Positions 33,817 through 42,503 of a stretch of 64,000 bases of DNA are shown piece after piece. The translations under genes were made by a program, and so were the position numbers. Origin of the DNA: Cytophagales bacterium (GTDB lineage: Bacteria; Bacteroidota; Bacteroidia; Cytophagales; Cyclobacteriaceae); NCBI GenBank assembly GCA_017303805.1, contig JAFLBQ010000003.1, positions 358,821 to 422,820 of the forward strand, written 5' to 3'. Every line of letters starts with the position of its first letter. The first letter of the stretch is position 1. A model generated the notes under the pieces. It was given only the letters and a program-made list of their open reading frames with translations. It was not told the origin of the DNA and did no database searches.

Positions 33817-34794
33817 CCCCACGCGCTGGGCCTCCGTTAACAACTCGTGTTTATCAATAGGCACCACCCCTACGTGCTGGCACACCAGGCCCCCGCCTAA
33901 ATTAGCAAGCCCCGCAATTTGCTTTGGCGATAAGCGCAAGGCAACGCACAACGCTGCAATGCTTACTACCGTATCGCCAGCACCGGAAACATCGGCAATC
34001 TCGCGCGGGTGTGCTGCTAATTTTACCTTTTCATTTTGAAAGTCGATGTACACACCATGTTCTGATAGCGTAGCCATCACCCCTTCTACTTCGAGTTTTT
34101 CTTTTAGAATTTTTATAGCCGCCTCCAGCTGCAGTTGATTGCCCGCCTCCAGTTCAACTTTCAACCCTTCGCGCATCTCTTTCAGATTCGGTTTGAACAG
34201 CGTTACTTCTTTATACGCTAAGAAATTGCGCTTCTTCGGATCTACAATGGTGGGAATACCCAGCTTTTTGGCCAGCGCTACGGTTCGTTCAATCAACGCA
34301 GCACTCAGCACTCCCTTATCATAATCTTCAAAGATTATTGCCTGGCAGGCCGGTGCCAGTTTTTCAATGCGCGCGTAAAGGTCTCTCTCTTCTTCTAAGG
34401 TAGATGGTTTGTCGGACTCGTCATCAACACGCACTACATGTTGGCTGGAGGCAATAACCCGTGTTTTTACGGTGGTAGGTCTAAAAGACGATACCACCAG
34501 GCCTTCCACAGAAAGCTTTTGCTCGGTTACAATTTGTTGCAGCCGCTTGCCGGCATCGTCAGCTCCGCAAAGGGCAACCAGTATGGGGTTAGCCCCCAGC
34601 GCCTGCACATTAAGCGCTACGTTGGCTGCACCGCCCAGGCGCACATCGCGCTTTTTTACGTTTACTATTGGCACAGGTGCTTCGGGCGAAATACGCTCTA
34701 CCGCGCCCCAGATATAGCTGTCCAGCATTACATCGCCAACAATCAAAACTTGCAGCGAGTTGAAGTCAGTAAAAATCTGTTGCAAGGGTTTCAT
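33811..34794 (-). CDS. D-glycero-beta-D-manno-heptose-7-phosphate kinase-like (RfaE domain I) PfkB kinase
   Basis: A 327-residue ribokinase-like enzyme. It starts with VLIVGDVMLDSYIWGAVERISPEAPVPIV, the diagnostic RfaE/HldE opening, and has the RLGGAANVALN substrate region and the catalytic-base loop DVSGAGDTVV. HldE proteins carry a second nucleotidyltransferase domain; here only the kinase half is present, as in split hldA. The reaction would make heptose-1,7-bisphosphate for LPS core, though in Bacteroidota some members may serve other sugars. Confidence 0.85.
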   Translation of the reverse strand: MKPLQQIFTDFNSLQVLIVGDVMLDSYIWGAVERISPEAPVPIVNVKKRDVRLGGAANVALNVQALGANPILVALCGADDAGKRLQQIVTEQKLSVEGLVVSSFRPTTVKTRVIASSQHVVRVDDESDKPSTLEEERDLYARIEKLAPACQAIIFEDYDKGVLSAALIERTVALAKKLGIPTIVDPKKRNFLAYKEVTLFKPNLKEMREGLKVELEAGNQLQLEAAIKILKEKLEVEGVMATLSEHGVYIDFQNEKVKLAAHPREIADVSGAGDTVVSIAALCVALRLSPKQIAGLANLGGGLVCQHVGVVPIDKHELLTEAQRVGL

Positions 34795-34798
34795 TTAC

Positions 34799-35995
34799 CT
34801 ATTTGAGTTGCGCCAGCGCCTCCTTTAATCTTCGCATGGCTTCAATCAGTTCCTTTTCGGATGCTGCGTAAGAAAGGCGCACGCATTTCTCTTCGCCAAA
34901 GGCGCCACCGGGCACCAGCGATACGTGTGCTTTCTCTAAAATATATAAACAGAAATCATCACCATCTTTAATTACCGTATCGCCATTTTTTTTGCCGTAG
35001 TAAGAACTTACATCCGGAAAGAAATAGAAGGCCCCCTGCGGATAGTTTGCTTTTACACCGGGAATCTCCTTTAATAAATTATACACAATATCTCTGCGCT
35101 TATGGTAAGCTTTCACCATTTCCTGAGTGGGCCCAATATCACCCGTAATGGCTGCCAACGCTCCGCGCTGAGAGATGGAACAATTGGCCGAGGTAATCTG
35201 ACCTTGCACTTTGTTGCTGCCATCTACTACCCACTTGGGCGCAGCAATGTAGCCTACGCGCCAGCCCGTCATGGCATAGCCTTTGGCAAACCCATTTACA
35301 GTAATCGTTCTTTCAAACATGCCGGGCAAAGAAGCCATGCTGGTCTGATCGCCCGTAAAATTGATGTGCTCGTAAATCTCATCGGCAATTACCAAAATAC
35401 CCGCATGCTTCAACACCACCTGGGCAATTGCTTCCAGTTCTTTTTTGCTGAATACAGAACCGGTGGGATTGCACGGTGAAGAAAAAATGATGGCTTTTGT
35501 TTTAGGAGTAATGGCAGCCTCTACCTGTGCAGCGGTAACTTTAAAATCGTTTTCGAGCGTACCTTTTACAATTACCGGAGTAGCTTCTGCCAACCGTACC
35601 AGCGCATCGTAGCTTACCCAATAAGGCGAAAACACAATCACCTCATCGCCCGGGTTTAGCAAGGCCAGCATTACGTTGGCAATAGATTGCTTGGCGCCAT
35701 TACTTACTACTATGTTTTCGGCTTTGTAAGGCACGTTGTTCTCCTTTTGATACTTGGCGGCCAATGCTTCGCGCAAATCCTGGTAGCCCGCTACGGGCGG
35801 ATATGAAAAATACTTTCCTTCATCGATTGCTTTCTTTGCCGCTTCGCATATATGTTGAGGTGTTTTAAAATCGGGCTCGCCCAGGCTTAGATTTATTACA
35901 TCAATGCCGCGGTTTTTAAACTCGCGGGCTTTCGCGGCCATAGCCAACGTGGCCGATTCCTGAATGGCTTCGATACGGTTAGAAAGTTTGCTCAT
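34799..35995 (-). CDS. Class I/II pyridoxal phosphate aminotransferase (aspartate transaminase-like)
   Basis: About 398 residues from ATG 35995 (MSKLSNRIEAIQESATLAM); an earlier in-frame start at 36019 would add eight residues. Class I-gamma aspartate transaminase features are visible: SLGEPDFKTP, SNGAKQSIANVMLALLNPGDEV, FSSPCNPTGSVF, VIADEIYEHI and NGFAKGYAMTGWRVGYIAAP, the last with the PLP-binding lysine, and RLSYAASEKEL with the carboxylate-binding arginine. It interconverts aspartate and oxaloacetate using glutamate. It follows the kinase gene's direction with the kinase 4 bases downstream. Confidence 0.9.
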   Translation of the reverse strand: MSKLSNRIEAIQESATLAMAAKAREFKNRGIDVINLSLGEPDFKTPQHICEAAKKAIDEGKYFSYPPVAGYQDLREALAAKYQKENNVPYKAENIVVSNGAKQSIANVMLALLNPGDEVIVFSPYWVSYDALVRLAEATPVIVKGTLENDFKVTAAQVEAAITPKTKAIIFSSPCNPTGSVFSKKELEAIAQVVLKHAGILVIADEIYEHINFTGDQTSMASLPGMFERTITVNGFAKGYAMTGWRVGYIAAPKWVVDGSNKVQGQITSANCSISQRGALAAITGDIGPTQEMVKAYHKRRDIVYNLLKEIPGVKANYPQGAFYFFPDVSSYYGKKNGDTVIKDGDDFCLYILEKAHVSLVPGGAFGEEKCVRLSYAASEKELIEAMRRLKEALAQLK

Positions 35996-36094
35996 GGATT
36001 TTATTAAAAATGTGCCCAAAAGTAAGAAAGAATTGGAAGGCTGTAAACGACAAATAAAGATTGACGGAGATAACGCTTGTTAGTCCGGCCGGCA

Positions 36095-36703
36095 CTATAT
36101 CTGAAACGGCACGCGACTACTAATGCTTCGCCCCAGGGTGATTTCATCGGTGTATTCGAGCTCGCCACCCACAGGCACCCCGCGCGCAATGGAGGTTACT
36201 TTTACCGGAAACTCTTTTAATCTTTTGTGCAGGTAAAACGCGGTGGTATCACCTTCCATGGTGGCGCTTAGTGCCAGCACCACTTCTTTTAGAGTTGGCA
36301 ACTTTGCCACGCGATCAACCAAGGCATCAATTTTTAAATCGGCCGGCCCAATGCCATTCATAGGCGAGATAACGCCCCCCAACACATGGTACACCCCATT
36401 GTATTGGGCGGTGTTCTCGATAGCCATTACATCGTTGGTTTCTTCCACTACACACAGCACTGTCTTATCTCTGCGGTGGCTCTGGCAAATGCTGCACTCT
36501 TCGGTATCGGAAATATTAAAACACGTTTTGCAAAACCGGATTTGCTGACGCATGCGGCTGAGGGCATTGGCCAACGCGGCAGTTTTGTGTTCTGATTCTT
36601 TTACTAAATGCAACACCAGGCGCAGGGCCGTTTTCTTTCCGATGCCCGGCAATTTGGAAACTTCGGTTACTGCGTCTTCAATAAGTTTGGAAGGAAACTC
36701 CAC
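36095..36703 (-). CDS. recR: Recombination protein RecR
   Basis: A 202-residue protein. The N-terminal helix-hairpin-helix (LPGIGKKTALRLVLH), the four-cysteine zinc finger (CKTCFNISDTEECSIC, about residues 58-73) and the Toprim domain (LCVVEETNDVMAIE, then HVLGGVISPMNGIGP and LALSATMEGDTTAFY) are complete. RecR acts with RecF and RecO to load RecA at gaps. It lies 12 bases downstream of clpS on the same strand. Confidence 0.97.
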   Translation of the reverse strand: MEFPSKLIEDAVTEVSKLPGIGKKTALRLVLHLVKESEHKTAALANALSRMRQQIRFCKTCFNISDTEECSICQSHRRDKTVLCVVEETNDVMAIENTAQYNGVYHVLGGVISPMNGIGPADLKIDALVDRVAKLPTLKEVVLALSATMEGDTTAFYLHKRLKEFPVKVTSIARGVPVGGELEYTDEITLGRSISSRVPFQI

Positions 36704-36715
36704 GCTTCGGGTTGG

Positions 36716-37009
36716 TTAAAGTATGCGGGCATCAATGCCTGCCTCGCGTATGGCTTCGCACATGGGTTTTAATTCTGCTTCGGCACCACTTCGCACCGCA
36801 CATTTGCCTTTGTGGTGAATGAGCCATGTGCATTGCTCAGCCTGCTCGGGAGTATGTTTACAAACCCGGATGAGGGTACGGATTACGTGATCGAACGTAT
36901 TAAAGTCATCGTTGAACACAACCAACTCCTTCAGGTCGGTATCTTCAATTACCTCCAGCAAATCCGTTTCAAAATGCTCTTGCTGTTTTGTCTTCACACT
37001 GCGCATCAA
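36716..37009 (-). CDS. clpS: ATP-dependent Clp protease adaptor ClpS
   Basis: A 97-residue protein with the ClpS core LVVFNDDFNTFDHVIRTLIR (the DD and the hydrophobic N-degron pocket residues) and AEQCTWLIHHKGKCAVRSG. ClpS delivers N-degron substrates with bulky N-terminal residues to ClpA or ClpC with ClpP. A clpC gene lies at 52449-55004 in the same window. It forms an apparent operon with recR and is divergent from the symporter gene. Confidence 0.95.
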   Translation of the reverse strand: MMRSVKTKQQEHFETDLLEVIEDTDLKELVVFNDDFNTFDHVIRTLIRVCKHTPEQAEQCTWLIHHKGKCAVRSGAEAELKPMCEAIREAGIDARIL

Positions 37010-37105
37010 ATCTTTGCAAAAATAAAAAAATTAGCGGCACCGCAGGCGACTGTTTATCCAATCAATTTTTAGTTTCTTTGCCCGCACACTTTACCGTCAT
37101 AAGAG

Positions 37106-38548
37106 ATGAGTCCGTTGTTAGTTGTTTCCATTTTGGTTGGCTATTTCGCTGTCTTAATTGGGATTTCATTCCTTACCTCGCGCGGGGCGGATACCAACAC
37201 GTTCTTTACAGCGAACCGGCAATCGCCCTGGTACCTGGTTGCCTTTGGAATGATTGGCGCCTCGATGTCGGGCGTAACTTTTGTTTCGGTGCCGGGCAAT
37301 GTGGGTAAAATCGGCTTTGCCTATTTTCAGGTTGTACTGGGCTACCTGGTTGGCTATTGGGTTATTATTGGTGTGCTCATGCCTATCTACTACCGGCTAA
37401 ACGTAGTTTCTATTTACACTTACCTGGAGCAACGGTTCGATACGTGGGCCTACCGAACCGGAGCTTTGTTTTTTCTTATTTCGCGCACTATTGGATCTTC
37501 GTTGCGCTTATTTCTTGCCGCCACGGTATTGCAACTATTTTTATTCGATGCCTGGGGCATTCCATTTTTTGTTACCGTGGTAATTACAATTGCCCTCATC
37601 TGGATCTACACCTTTCGCGGTGGCATTAAAACCATTGTATGGACCGACACTTTTCAAACTTTATTTTTAGTTACGGCACTTGTCGTAACCGTTGTGGTTA
37701 TTGCCGGCAAACTCAATTTAAGTTTCAGCGAAATGATTACCGCTTTTCAACAAAGAGGTTATACCCGCATTTTTCATTTTGATGATGCCAACAACACCTT
37801 GTTTTTTCCCAAACAATTTATTGGTGGCATGCTGATTACCATTACCATGACGGGGCTTGATCAGGAGATCATGCAGAAAAATCTAACCTGCAAAACGCTT
37901 AAAGATGCCCAGAAAAATATGTTTTGGTTTAGCTTTATAATGGCGGGTGTAACCTTGCTCTTTCTGGTGCTGGGTGGTTTACTGCATGTGTACAGCGAAG
38001 TTAACGGGTTAGCCATTCCTACCTACACCGATGAACTATTTCCGCGGCTGGCACAAACAAAAGATTTGGGTTTAGCCGTTGGCGTATTTTTTCTTTTGGG
38101 CATTACTGCCTCATCATACGCCAGCGCAGACTCCGCACTCGCTGGGCTCACCACTTCTTTCTGTATTGATTTTCTGGATTTCGAAGATAAACCCGAAGCT
38201 ACCAGGCGCAGGCAAAAGTTTATTGTACATGCAGCCTTCTCGCTCGTGTTTCTGCTGGTGATTATCGTATTTAAGGCCATTAACGAAAAGGCGGTGATTG
38301 ATGCCGTGCTGAACGTAGCGGGTTATACCTATGGTCCCTTGCTGGGTCTTTTCTCGTTTGGCATTTTTACTCAGCGCAAGCTAAAGGGAATACCTGTAGC
38401 TGTTGTTTGCGTGCTTGCCCCGCTTTTAAGTTATGTGATAAGTTTGTTTGCGCCCGTTTGGTTGAATGGCTATAAAATCGGCATTGAAGTACTGCTGCTA
38501 AACGGAATGATCACCTTTGGTGGCCTATGGTTGGTTTCTAAAAAATAA
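37106..38548 (+). CDS. Sodium:solute symporter family protein
   Basis: A 480-residue membrane protein with about 13 transmembrane helices. SSS-family features include the N-terminal FTANRQSPWYLVAFGMIGASMSG, GYLVGYWVIIGVLMPIYYRL, TMTGLDQEIMQKNLTC and the sodium-site region GITASSYASADSALAGLTT. The substrate (sugar, amino acid, nucleoside, or none known) cannot be inferred. A hairpin terminator follows directly. Confidence 0.92.
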   Translation: MSPLLVVSILVGYFAVLIGISFLTSRGADTNTFFTANRQSPWYLVAFGMIGASMSGVTFVSVPGNVGKIGFAYFQVVLGYLVGYWVIIGVLMPIYYRLNVVSIYTYLEQRFDTWAYRTGALFFLISRTIGSSLRLFLAATVLQLFLFDAWGIPFFVTVVITIALIWIYTFRGGIKTIVWTDTFQTLFLVTALVVTVVVIAGKLNLSFSEMITAFQQRGYTRIFHFDDANNTLFFPKQFIGGMLITITMTGLDQEIMQKNLTCKTLKDAQKNMFWFSFIMAGVTLLFLVLGGLLHVYSEVNGLAIPTYTDELFPRLAQTKDLGLAVGVFFLLGITASSYASADSALAGLTTSFCIDFLDFEDKPEATRRRQKFIVHAAFSLVFLLVIIVFKAINEKAVIDAVLNVAGYTYGPLLGLFSFGIFTQRKLKGIPVAVVCVLAPLLSYVISLFAPVWLNGYKIGIEVLLLNGMITFGGLWLVSKK

Positions 38549-38576
38549 CAACGCCCCAATACGATCGGGGCGTTGT
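38548..38576. terminator. Intrinsic terminator between convergent genes
   Basis: Perfect 10-base arms ACAACGCCCC and GGGGCGTTGT around a 9-base loop. On the minus strand the stem is followed by a T-rich run (TATTTTTT), so it best ends the leftward gene at 38602-38910; it probably also stops the symporter transcript. Confidence 0.8.
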
Positions 38577-38601
38577 ACGATTAAAGTACCAACGATTTAG
38601 A

Positions 38602-38910
38602 CTATCGCCAGTTTCTTACATACTCGAATTTTTGAACCTGATTATCTTTTGTTACCACAATGGTATAATGCCCTACCCGCACATCGCTAAAGTCTATTAC
38701 CATTCTGCGCTTGAGCAACCGCTGGGCGGTAATGGTGGTGCCGCTTTCTGAGATCACTTCTACCGTAGCACCTACCATGGTGCGATCTACTTTAAATACA
38801 ACCTGGGTTTCGTTGCGTGAGTAAATTACATCCACAGGGTCGTTGGCAAGTGCCGGCAGGGTAATGGCTATTAAGGTTATCAGGGTTACTACTTTTACCA
38901 GGGCTTTCAT
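38602..38910 (-). CDS. Small secreted protein of unknown function
   Basis: A 102-residue protein with a signal peptide (about residues 1-22, ending TLPALAND). The mature part of about 80 residues is predicted beta-rich (TQVVFKVDRTMVGATVEVISE, VRVGHYTIVVTKDN) and resembles the C-terminal beta-sandwich repeats or T9SS-like small domains of Bacteroidota, but no signature is strong enough to name it. Monocistronic, ended by the hairpin at 38548-38576. Confidence 0.6.
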   Translation of the reverse strand: MKALVKVVTLITLIAITLPALANDPVDVIYSRNETQVVFKVDRTMVGATVEVISESGTTITAQRLLKRRMVIDFSDVRVGHYTIVVTKDNQVQKFEYVRNWR

Positions 38911-39041
38911 ATACTTTGTGTTTTTGATTCTTTCTTTTGGAGGAGTGAGAATCTAAAATCCTGCCCCTTCCTAAATCCTCAAAAACAAAAGAATTACGCC
39001 CATCCGCCTGGCGGGTGGTTCCCAAAACAGGAATAGTTGTC

Positions 39042-39392
39042 TTAGAGTAACTCCACGGCCGGGTCCCACAGCCGGCTTTTGAAATCCTGCACCTGATCTT
39101 GCTTTACTTTAATGCCCTCTTTTTCCAGGCGTGTTTTCATGGTAGTGGGCGTATCGAAGTGGTATTTGCCTGTTAGCAACCCATTGCGGTTAACAACACG
39201 GTGGGCCGGCACACCTTTTTTACCGTGGGCGGCATTCATAGCCCAACCTACCATGCGGGCACTCATGCCCGTACCCAAATAGCGGGCAATAGCACCATAG
39301 CTGGTTACCCGGCCGCGGGGAATCAACTTTACCACAGCATACACATCGTTAAAAAATGAACGGCTTCCGCTGGCTTCTTTTTCTTTCATATG
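39042..39392 (-). CDS. Alkyltransferase-like protein (MGMT family, no active-site cysteine)
   Basis: A 116-residue protein started at ATG 39392; the longer frame upstream lacks homologous sequence. The MGMT DNA-binding core is present: VYAVVKLIPRGRVTSYGAIARYLG with the arginine-finger region, and GWAMNAAHGKKGVPAHRVVNRNG. The methyl-acceptor Cys of PCHRV is replaced by Ala in PAHRV. Such ATL proteins bind O6-alkylguanine without repairing it and channel the lesion to nucleotide-excision repair. No repair neighbour is seen. Confidence 0.88.
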   Translation of the reverse strand, partial: HMKEKEASGSRSFFNDVYAVVKLIPRGRVTSYGAIARYLGTGMSARMVGWAMNAAHGKKGVPAHRVVNRNGLLTGKYHFDTPTTMKTRLEKEGIKVKQDQVQDFKSRLWDPAVELL

Positions 39393-39497
39393 CAAGGATA
39401 AAGTAAATGTAAAATCTATAAATGGCTGCTGCCTGCGCTGGTTATTGTTTAAATTTGCCCCTCTTAAAAACCGAAACCAAAATTGAGAATAACCGGA

Positions 39498-41024
39498 ATG
39501 AAACATTGGTTTGTTGCGCTCTTATTACTACCCGCCTGTAGTAGCACCGCACAGCGCTTGCATGTGTCTGATACAACCGGCTGGCGTGAGCTGCGCGAAG
39601 GCAGCGAACTTCGCTTTAAAATAGAACCCTCCAACGCGATCATGCCCCGATTTTCTTTAGAGGGCGCCAATGGATATGGATTTGTGTTGGACTCGCTCGG
39701 AAATTTTTATTGGAAGCCCGCTTTCGACCTGGTGGATAGATTGGAGAAGAAGAAAGAAATTACCGTAGTGGTACAAGCCGAGTGGAAAGACGGCAAGCGC
39801 ACCTCCAAACAAATTAATTTTACGGTACTGCACACAAATCGTCCTCCGGTAGTTGAAGATCTGCCTGTGTTCTATGTAAAACAGTCGGCCGCTAATACTT
39901 ATCAGATTTTAGATCAATATGTGATGGATCCGGATGGCGACCCAATCGTTTTTAAATCGGTGCAATCGCAATTGCCCGAAGGGATTACCCTCAACTCGCA
40001 AGGCTTAATTAGCTGGTCGCCATCGCGCAATCAGTTTAATGCGCTCAAAACGAACCCGCTCACCATTGAGTTTATTGCACAAGATCAACCCGAGAAGGCG
40101 GAGACTCGCGGAAAAATAAAAATTGCGCAAACACAATTAGACTTGCCTCCGGAAATAATAATTGTACCGGGCGACTCGACCGTAAGTATTAAAGAAGACG
40201 AACGCGTGCACTTTAAGATTTATGTTTCGGACCCGAATGGAGACGACAATTTAAGTAGCGTTGGATTTATTAGTTCCGATCCGCGCATCAGCAACCAGGC
40301 TTTTGTGCTTAACACTCCGGTGCAGGCCGAGTTTACCTGGTCGCCCGGATATTATTTTGTAGATGAGGCCGAAAAGACAAGAACGGTTGAGTTGCTCTTT
40401 TTTGCGATCGATAAATCGAATAACCGCGTACAAAAAACCATTAAGGTTAAAGTAGCCGACACCGAAAACCTGGAAGAGAAAGATAAATTTTTATATACCA
40501 AGTACCGCAGCTCGTTAAGCCAGGCCAAAAGCCTGATTGACCAACTGGATGATAACCATGAAAAGCTGAACAAGGCGTATAAGCAAGCAAAGAAGGGCAA
40601 GAAGAACCGATCTATTTTAAATGCCTCGTTGGGTGCAACTACGGGGTTGGCTCCGGTGGCTATGCCCAACGATCCGCAAGCCTATAAGGCCGTGTCGGCA
40701 GTGGGCGGCACCACGGTGCTTACGTTAGGAACGTTAGAGGCTACCGAAGTTGTGGGCAAGTCGAAAACGGATATCATGGAGAAACTCAAAATCAATGTAG
40801 AGATTCGCAATCAACTGCAGTTAGAGGCCGATAACTTTGCGCGCAAGTATGCGTTGAAGAGTGCGCGCAGAAGCAAAGATTTTGATCCTGACCGCGACAA
40901 GCTATTGCCCATCCTCAATAATCAGAAGCTGGTGGTGCTGGAGTTAGATGCCAGCAAACCTGGCATTAAAAATTACGACAACAAAGACCTGAAAAAGACC
41001 TTCCCTGATTTTAGCGAGCAATAA
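39498..41024 (+). CDS. Cadherin-like/Ig-fold lipoprotein of unknown function
   Basis: About 508 residues from ATG 39498, which opens a lipoprotein signal (LLLLPACSS). Two or three Ig/cadherin-like repeats follow: NRPPVVEDLPVFYVKQS with MDPDGDPIVFKSV and INLISWSPS-type ends, and LPPEIIIVPGDSTVSIKEDE with YVSDPNGDDNLSSVGF. The last third (about 325-508) is helical and charged (SLSQAKSLIDQLDDNHEKLNKAYKQAKKGKKN) with a small Gly/Ala-rich hydrophobic stretch. Surface or outer-membrane location is expected; function unknown. Confidence 0.7.
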   Translation: MKHWFVALLLLPACSSTAQRLHVSDTTGWRELREGSELRFKIEPSNAIMPRFSLEGANGYGFVLDSLGNFYWKPAFDLVDRLEKKKEITVVVQAEWKDGKRTSKQINFTVLHTNRPPVVEDLPVFYVKQSAANTYQILDQYVMDPDGDPIVFKSVQSQLPEGITLNSQGLISWSPSRNQFNALKTNPLTIEFIAQDQPEKAETRGKIKIAQTQLDLPPEIIIVPGDSTVSIKEDERVHFKIYVSDPNGDDNLSSVGFISSDPRISNQAFVLNTPVQAEFTWSPGYYFVDEAEKTRTVELLFFAIDKSNNRVQKTIKVKVADTENLEEKDKFLYTKYRSSLSQAKSLIDQLDDNHEKLNKAYKQAKKGKKNRSILNASLGATTGLAPVAMPNDPQAYKAVSAVGGTTVLTLGTLEATEVVGKSKTDIMEKLKINVEIRNQLQLEADNFARKYALKSARRSKDFDPDRDKLLPILNNQKLVVLELDASKPGIKNYDNKDLKKTFPDFSEQ

Positions 41025-41032
41025 ACGGAGGG

Positions 41033-41063
41033 TTTGGAGAAATAAATTTTCGGTTTACTTTTG
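41033..41063 (+). promoter_or_regulatory. Promoter of tRNA-Ser
   Basis: TTTG at 41033-41036, exactly 19 bases, then TACTTTTG at 41056-41063: a full match to the Bacteroidota housekeeping consensus TTTG-N19-TAnnTTTG. The tRNA begins 26 bases downstream. Confidence 0.8.
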
Positions 41064-41088
41064 CAGTCCTAATTGCAAAAGCCCATAC

Positions 41089-41175
41089 AGAGGAGTGGTA
41101 GAGTGGTTTATTGCACCGGTCTTGAAAACCGGAGACCGTTCACGCGGTCCGGGGGTTCGAATCCCTCCTCCTCTG
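41089..41175 (+). tRNA. tRNA-Ser (anticodon UGA)
   Basis: A complete 87-base class II tRNA. The acceptor arms AGAGGAG and CTCCTCT pair perfectly; the anticodon arm CCGGT-CTTGAAA-ACCGG shows anticodon TGA; a long variable arm (GACCGTTCACGCGGTC) and the T-loop TTCGAAT are present. The discriminator is G and the terminal CCA is not fully encoded (CC followed by T). The 3' end is the attachment point of the neighbouring island. Confidence 0.95.
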
Positions 41176-41180
41176 CCTGA
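41154..41180 (+). repeat. Putative attachment site, tRNA side
   Basis: The tRNA 3' end (GGTTCGAATC, then CCTCCTCCTCTGCCTGA) recurs as a shortened, degraded copy at 43316-43338. Direct repeats of a tRNA 3' end on both sides of foreign DNA are the usual footprint of site-specific integration. Confidence 0.5.
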
Positions 41181-41192
41181 TCATATTCATTG

Positions 41193-41228
41193 ACTAATAA
41201 AACCCAGAAATTCCTGGGTTTTATTAGT
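41193..41228 (+). terminator. Terminator after tRNA-Ser
   Basis: A perfect 15-base inverted repeat, ACTAATAAAACCCAG and CTGGGTTTTATTAGT, around a 6-base loop. The stem itself contains the T-run (GGGTTTTATT). It lies 18 bases after the tRNA. Confidence 0.75.
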
Positions 41229-41564
41229 TCCCAGCAAGACACATTTTGATCATTATCGATCGTTTTGTAGGGTGTACTTGCACTTCTGCTATGAAGTGTA
41301 CCGAATCATCGAAATTTCTCCAAACACACTTTTCAAAAAACGGATTTAGCTCGGATTCTTCTGACGCGCAGCGACCTCCGGAGGTTCTACTCCAACAGGA
41401 CTCGAACCTGAGCAACTGATCATACAATACGTGCCGGAGCGGATCCTCCGGATGTGATTATCGAATCAGACTACGGCATTTACGACTCTACTGAAATGAA
41501 AAAATTATTCTTCTGCACTTGACGAGTACTTAAACATCTTGGAGAAAAAATTCGAACCAATTAA
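41229..41564. other. Non-coding island flank with a tRNA-like fragment
   Basis: This 336-base stretch between the tRNA terminator and hipT contains no convincing gene. On the minus strand, positions about 41412-41391 read CAGGTTCGAGTCCTG, a T-arm-like sequence, followed by GTTGGAGTA; it looks like the 3' part of another tRNA. The small open frame across it (41224-41427) is best explained as translation of this fragment. The rest shows no structure I can name. Confidence 0.4.
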
Positions 41565-42503
41565 TCAGCGAAAAAATTTAGACGATCTGGATTGAATAAA
41601 TTCTTTTACTTGTTGCTTTAGCTCATCAGGCAAAAAACAAGTATAGATAAACCGAAGCATCCCATGAACATGTGTGTCTTTGTACTTGCTAAAAATACCA
41701 TCCATCACTTTGGAGCTGATGTTGGCCTGGGTCATCGCTTTCTTAAAATCAGTCAGGGTTATTTTTCTTTTCTTTCCATTCAGCGTCAGCGCCAACTCTT
41801 CTTTGTCAGCAGGGTTGGCAACTGCTGTACATAACAGATCATATGCTGGTGATAAATGATAGCCGATACCGGGTTCATCTATCAAAGAGAAATTCTTCAG
41901 GTGCATGTCGGCATTGCCCGTGAGATAACAAAACAGTGTTAGCTCGTAGAAATTGATAACATCGAGTACCGGATTGGCCGAGTATTTTAAAATGGCCTTC
42001 GCTATTTGTTCATGTGAGCCCGCATACTTGTGCTCTGTCATTCGTTCAGTGAGCTGGCACATATCTTCCATGTGATGCTTATCCGACTTTGAGCGATCTA
42101 TCCTTTTGGTGATGTAAGCTAACGATCCCGATTTCAATCGGATCAATGAATGCGGGACCGTACTGATACCGCACAGTGCTGCCAGGTGCATCACTAAGTC
42201 TTCGATTTCAGGGAGGCTTTGGTAAACGTTTGACGGTGGCTTGAGTATATAATTTCCCCAGAGTCCAACAATGGTAAGTTTCTTCGGCTCTTTCGTTGAA
42301 GTTATATCCAGGGATAACTTTGGCTGAACACCGGTTACTGATACCCGTTGTTGAATGAACTGTAACGCCAGTTTGGAAATGTCTTCTTCCGAATAAGGAA
42401 GTTCTGGCGGAGTAGCACTGCCAAACATTTTCCTGCTGCAAGACGAATGAAAATCAACCTGACCAGCGCCAAGCACCTGATAGCAGTACAAACAACGGTT
42501 CAT
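41565..42503 (-). CDS. hipT: HipT toxin: HipA-type serine/threonine kinase lacking the N-terminal subdomain
   Basis: A 312-residue protein started at ATG 42503, overlapping the hipS stop (ATGA). The N-terminus has a cysteine/histidine cluster (CLYCY, then DFHSSCS) typical of Bacteroidota members. The kinase core has the loop SVTGVQPKLSL (Ser55 is the likely autophosphorylation or gating site), the catalytic segment GNADMHLKNFSL with Asp199, and the metal-binding SPAYDLL with Asp222. HipA kinases poison aminoacyl-tRNA synthetases by phosphorylation; E. coli HipT targets tryptophanyl-tRNA synthetase. The target here is unknown. Confidence 0.85.
   Translation of the reverse strand: MNRCLYCYQVLGAGQVDFHSSCSRKMFGSATPPELPYSEEDISKLALQFIQQRVSVTGVQPKLSLDITSTKEPKKLTIVGLWGNYILKPPSNVYQSLPEIEDLVMHLAALCGISTVPHSLIRLKSGSLAYITKRIDRSKSDKHHMEDMCQLTERMTEHKYAGSHEQIAKAILKYSANPVLDVINFYELTLFCYLTGNADMHLKNFSLIDEPGIGYHLSPAYDLLCTAVANPADKEELALTLNGKKRKITLTDFKKAMTQANISSKVMDGIFSKYKDTHVHGMLRFIYTCFLPDELKQQVKEFIQSRSSKFFR

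Noticed and set aside
41224-41427. A 67-residue open frame after tRNA-Ser
   Set aside because: It overlaps the terminator and the inverse tRNA-like fragment; the apparent protein is a translation of tRNA-like sequence.
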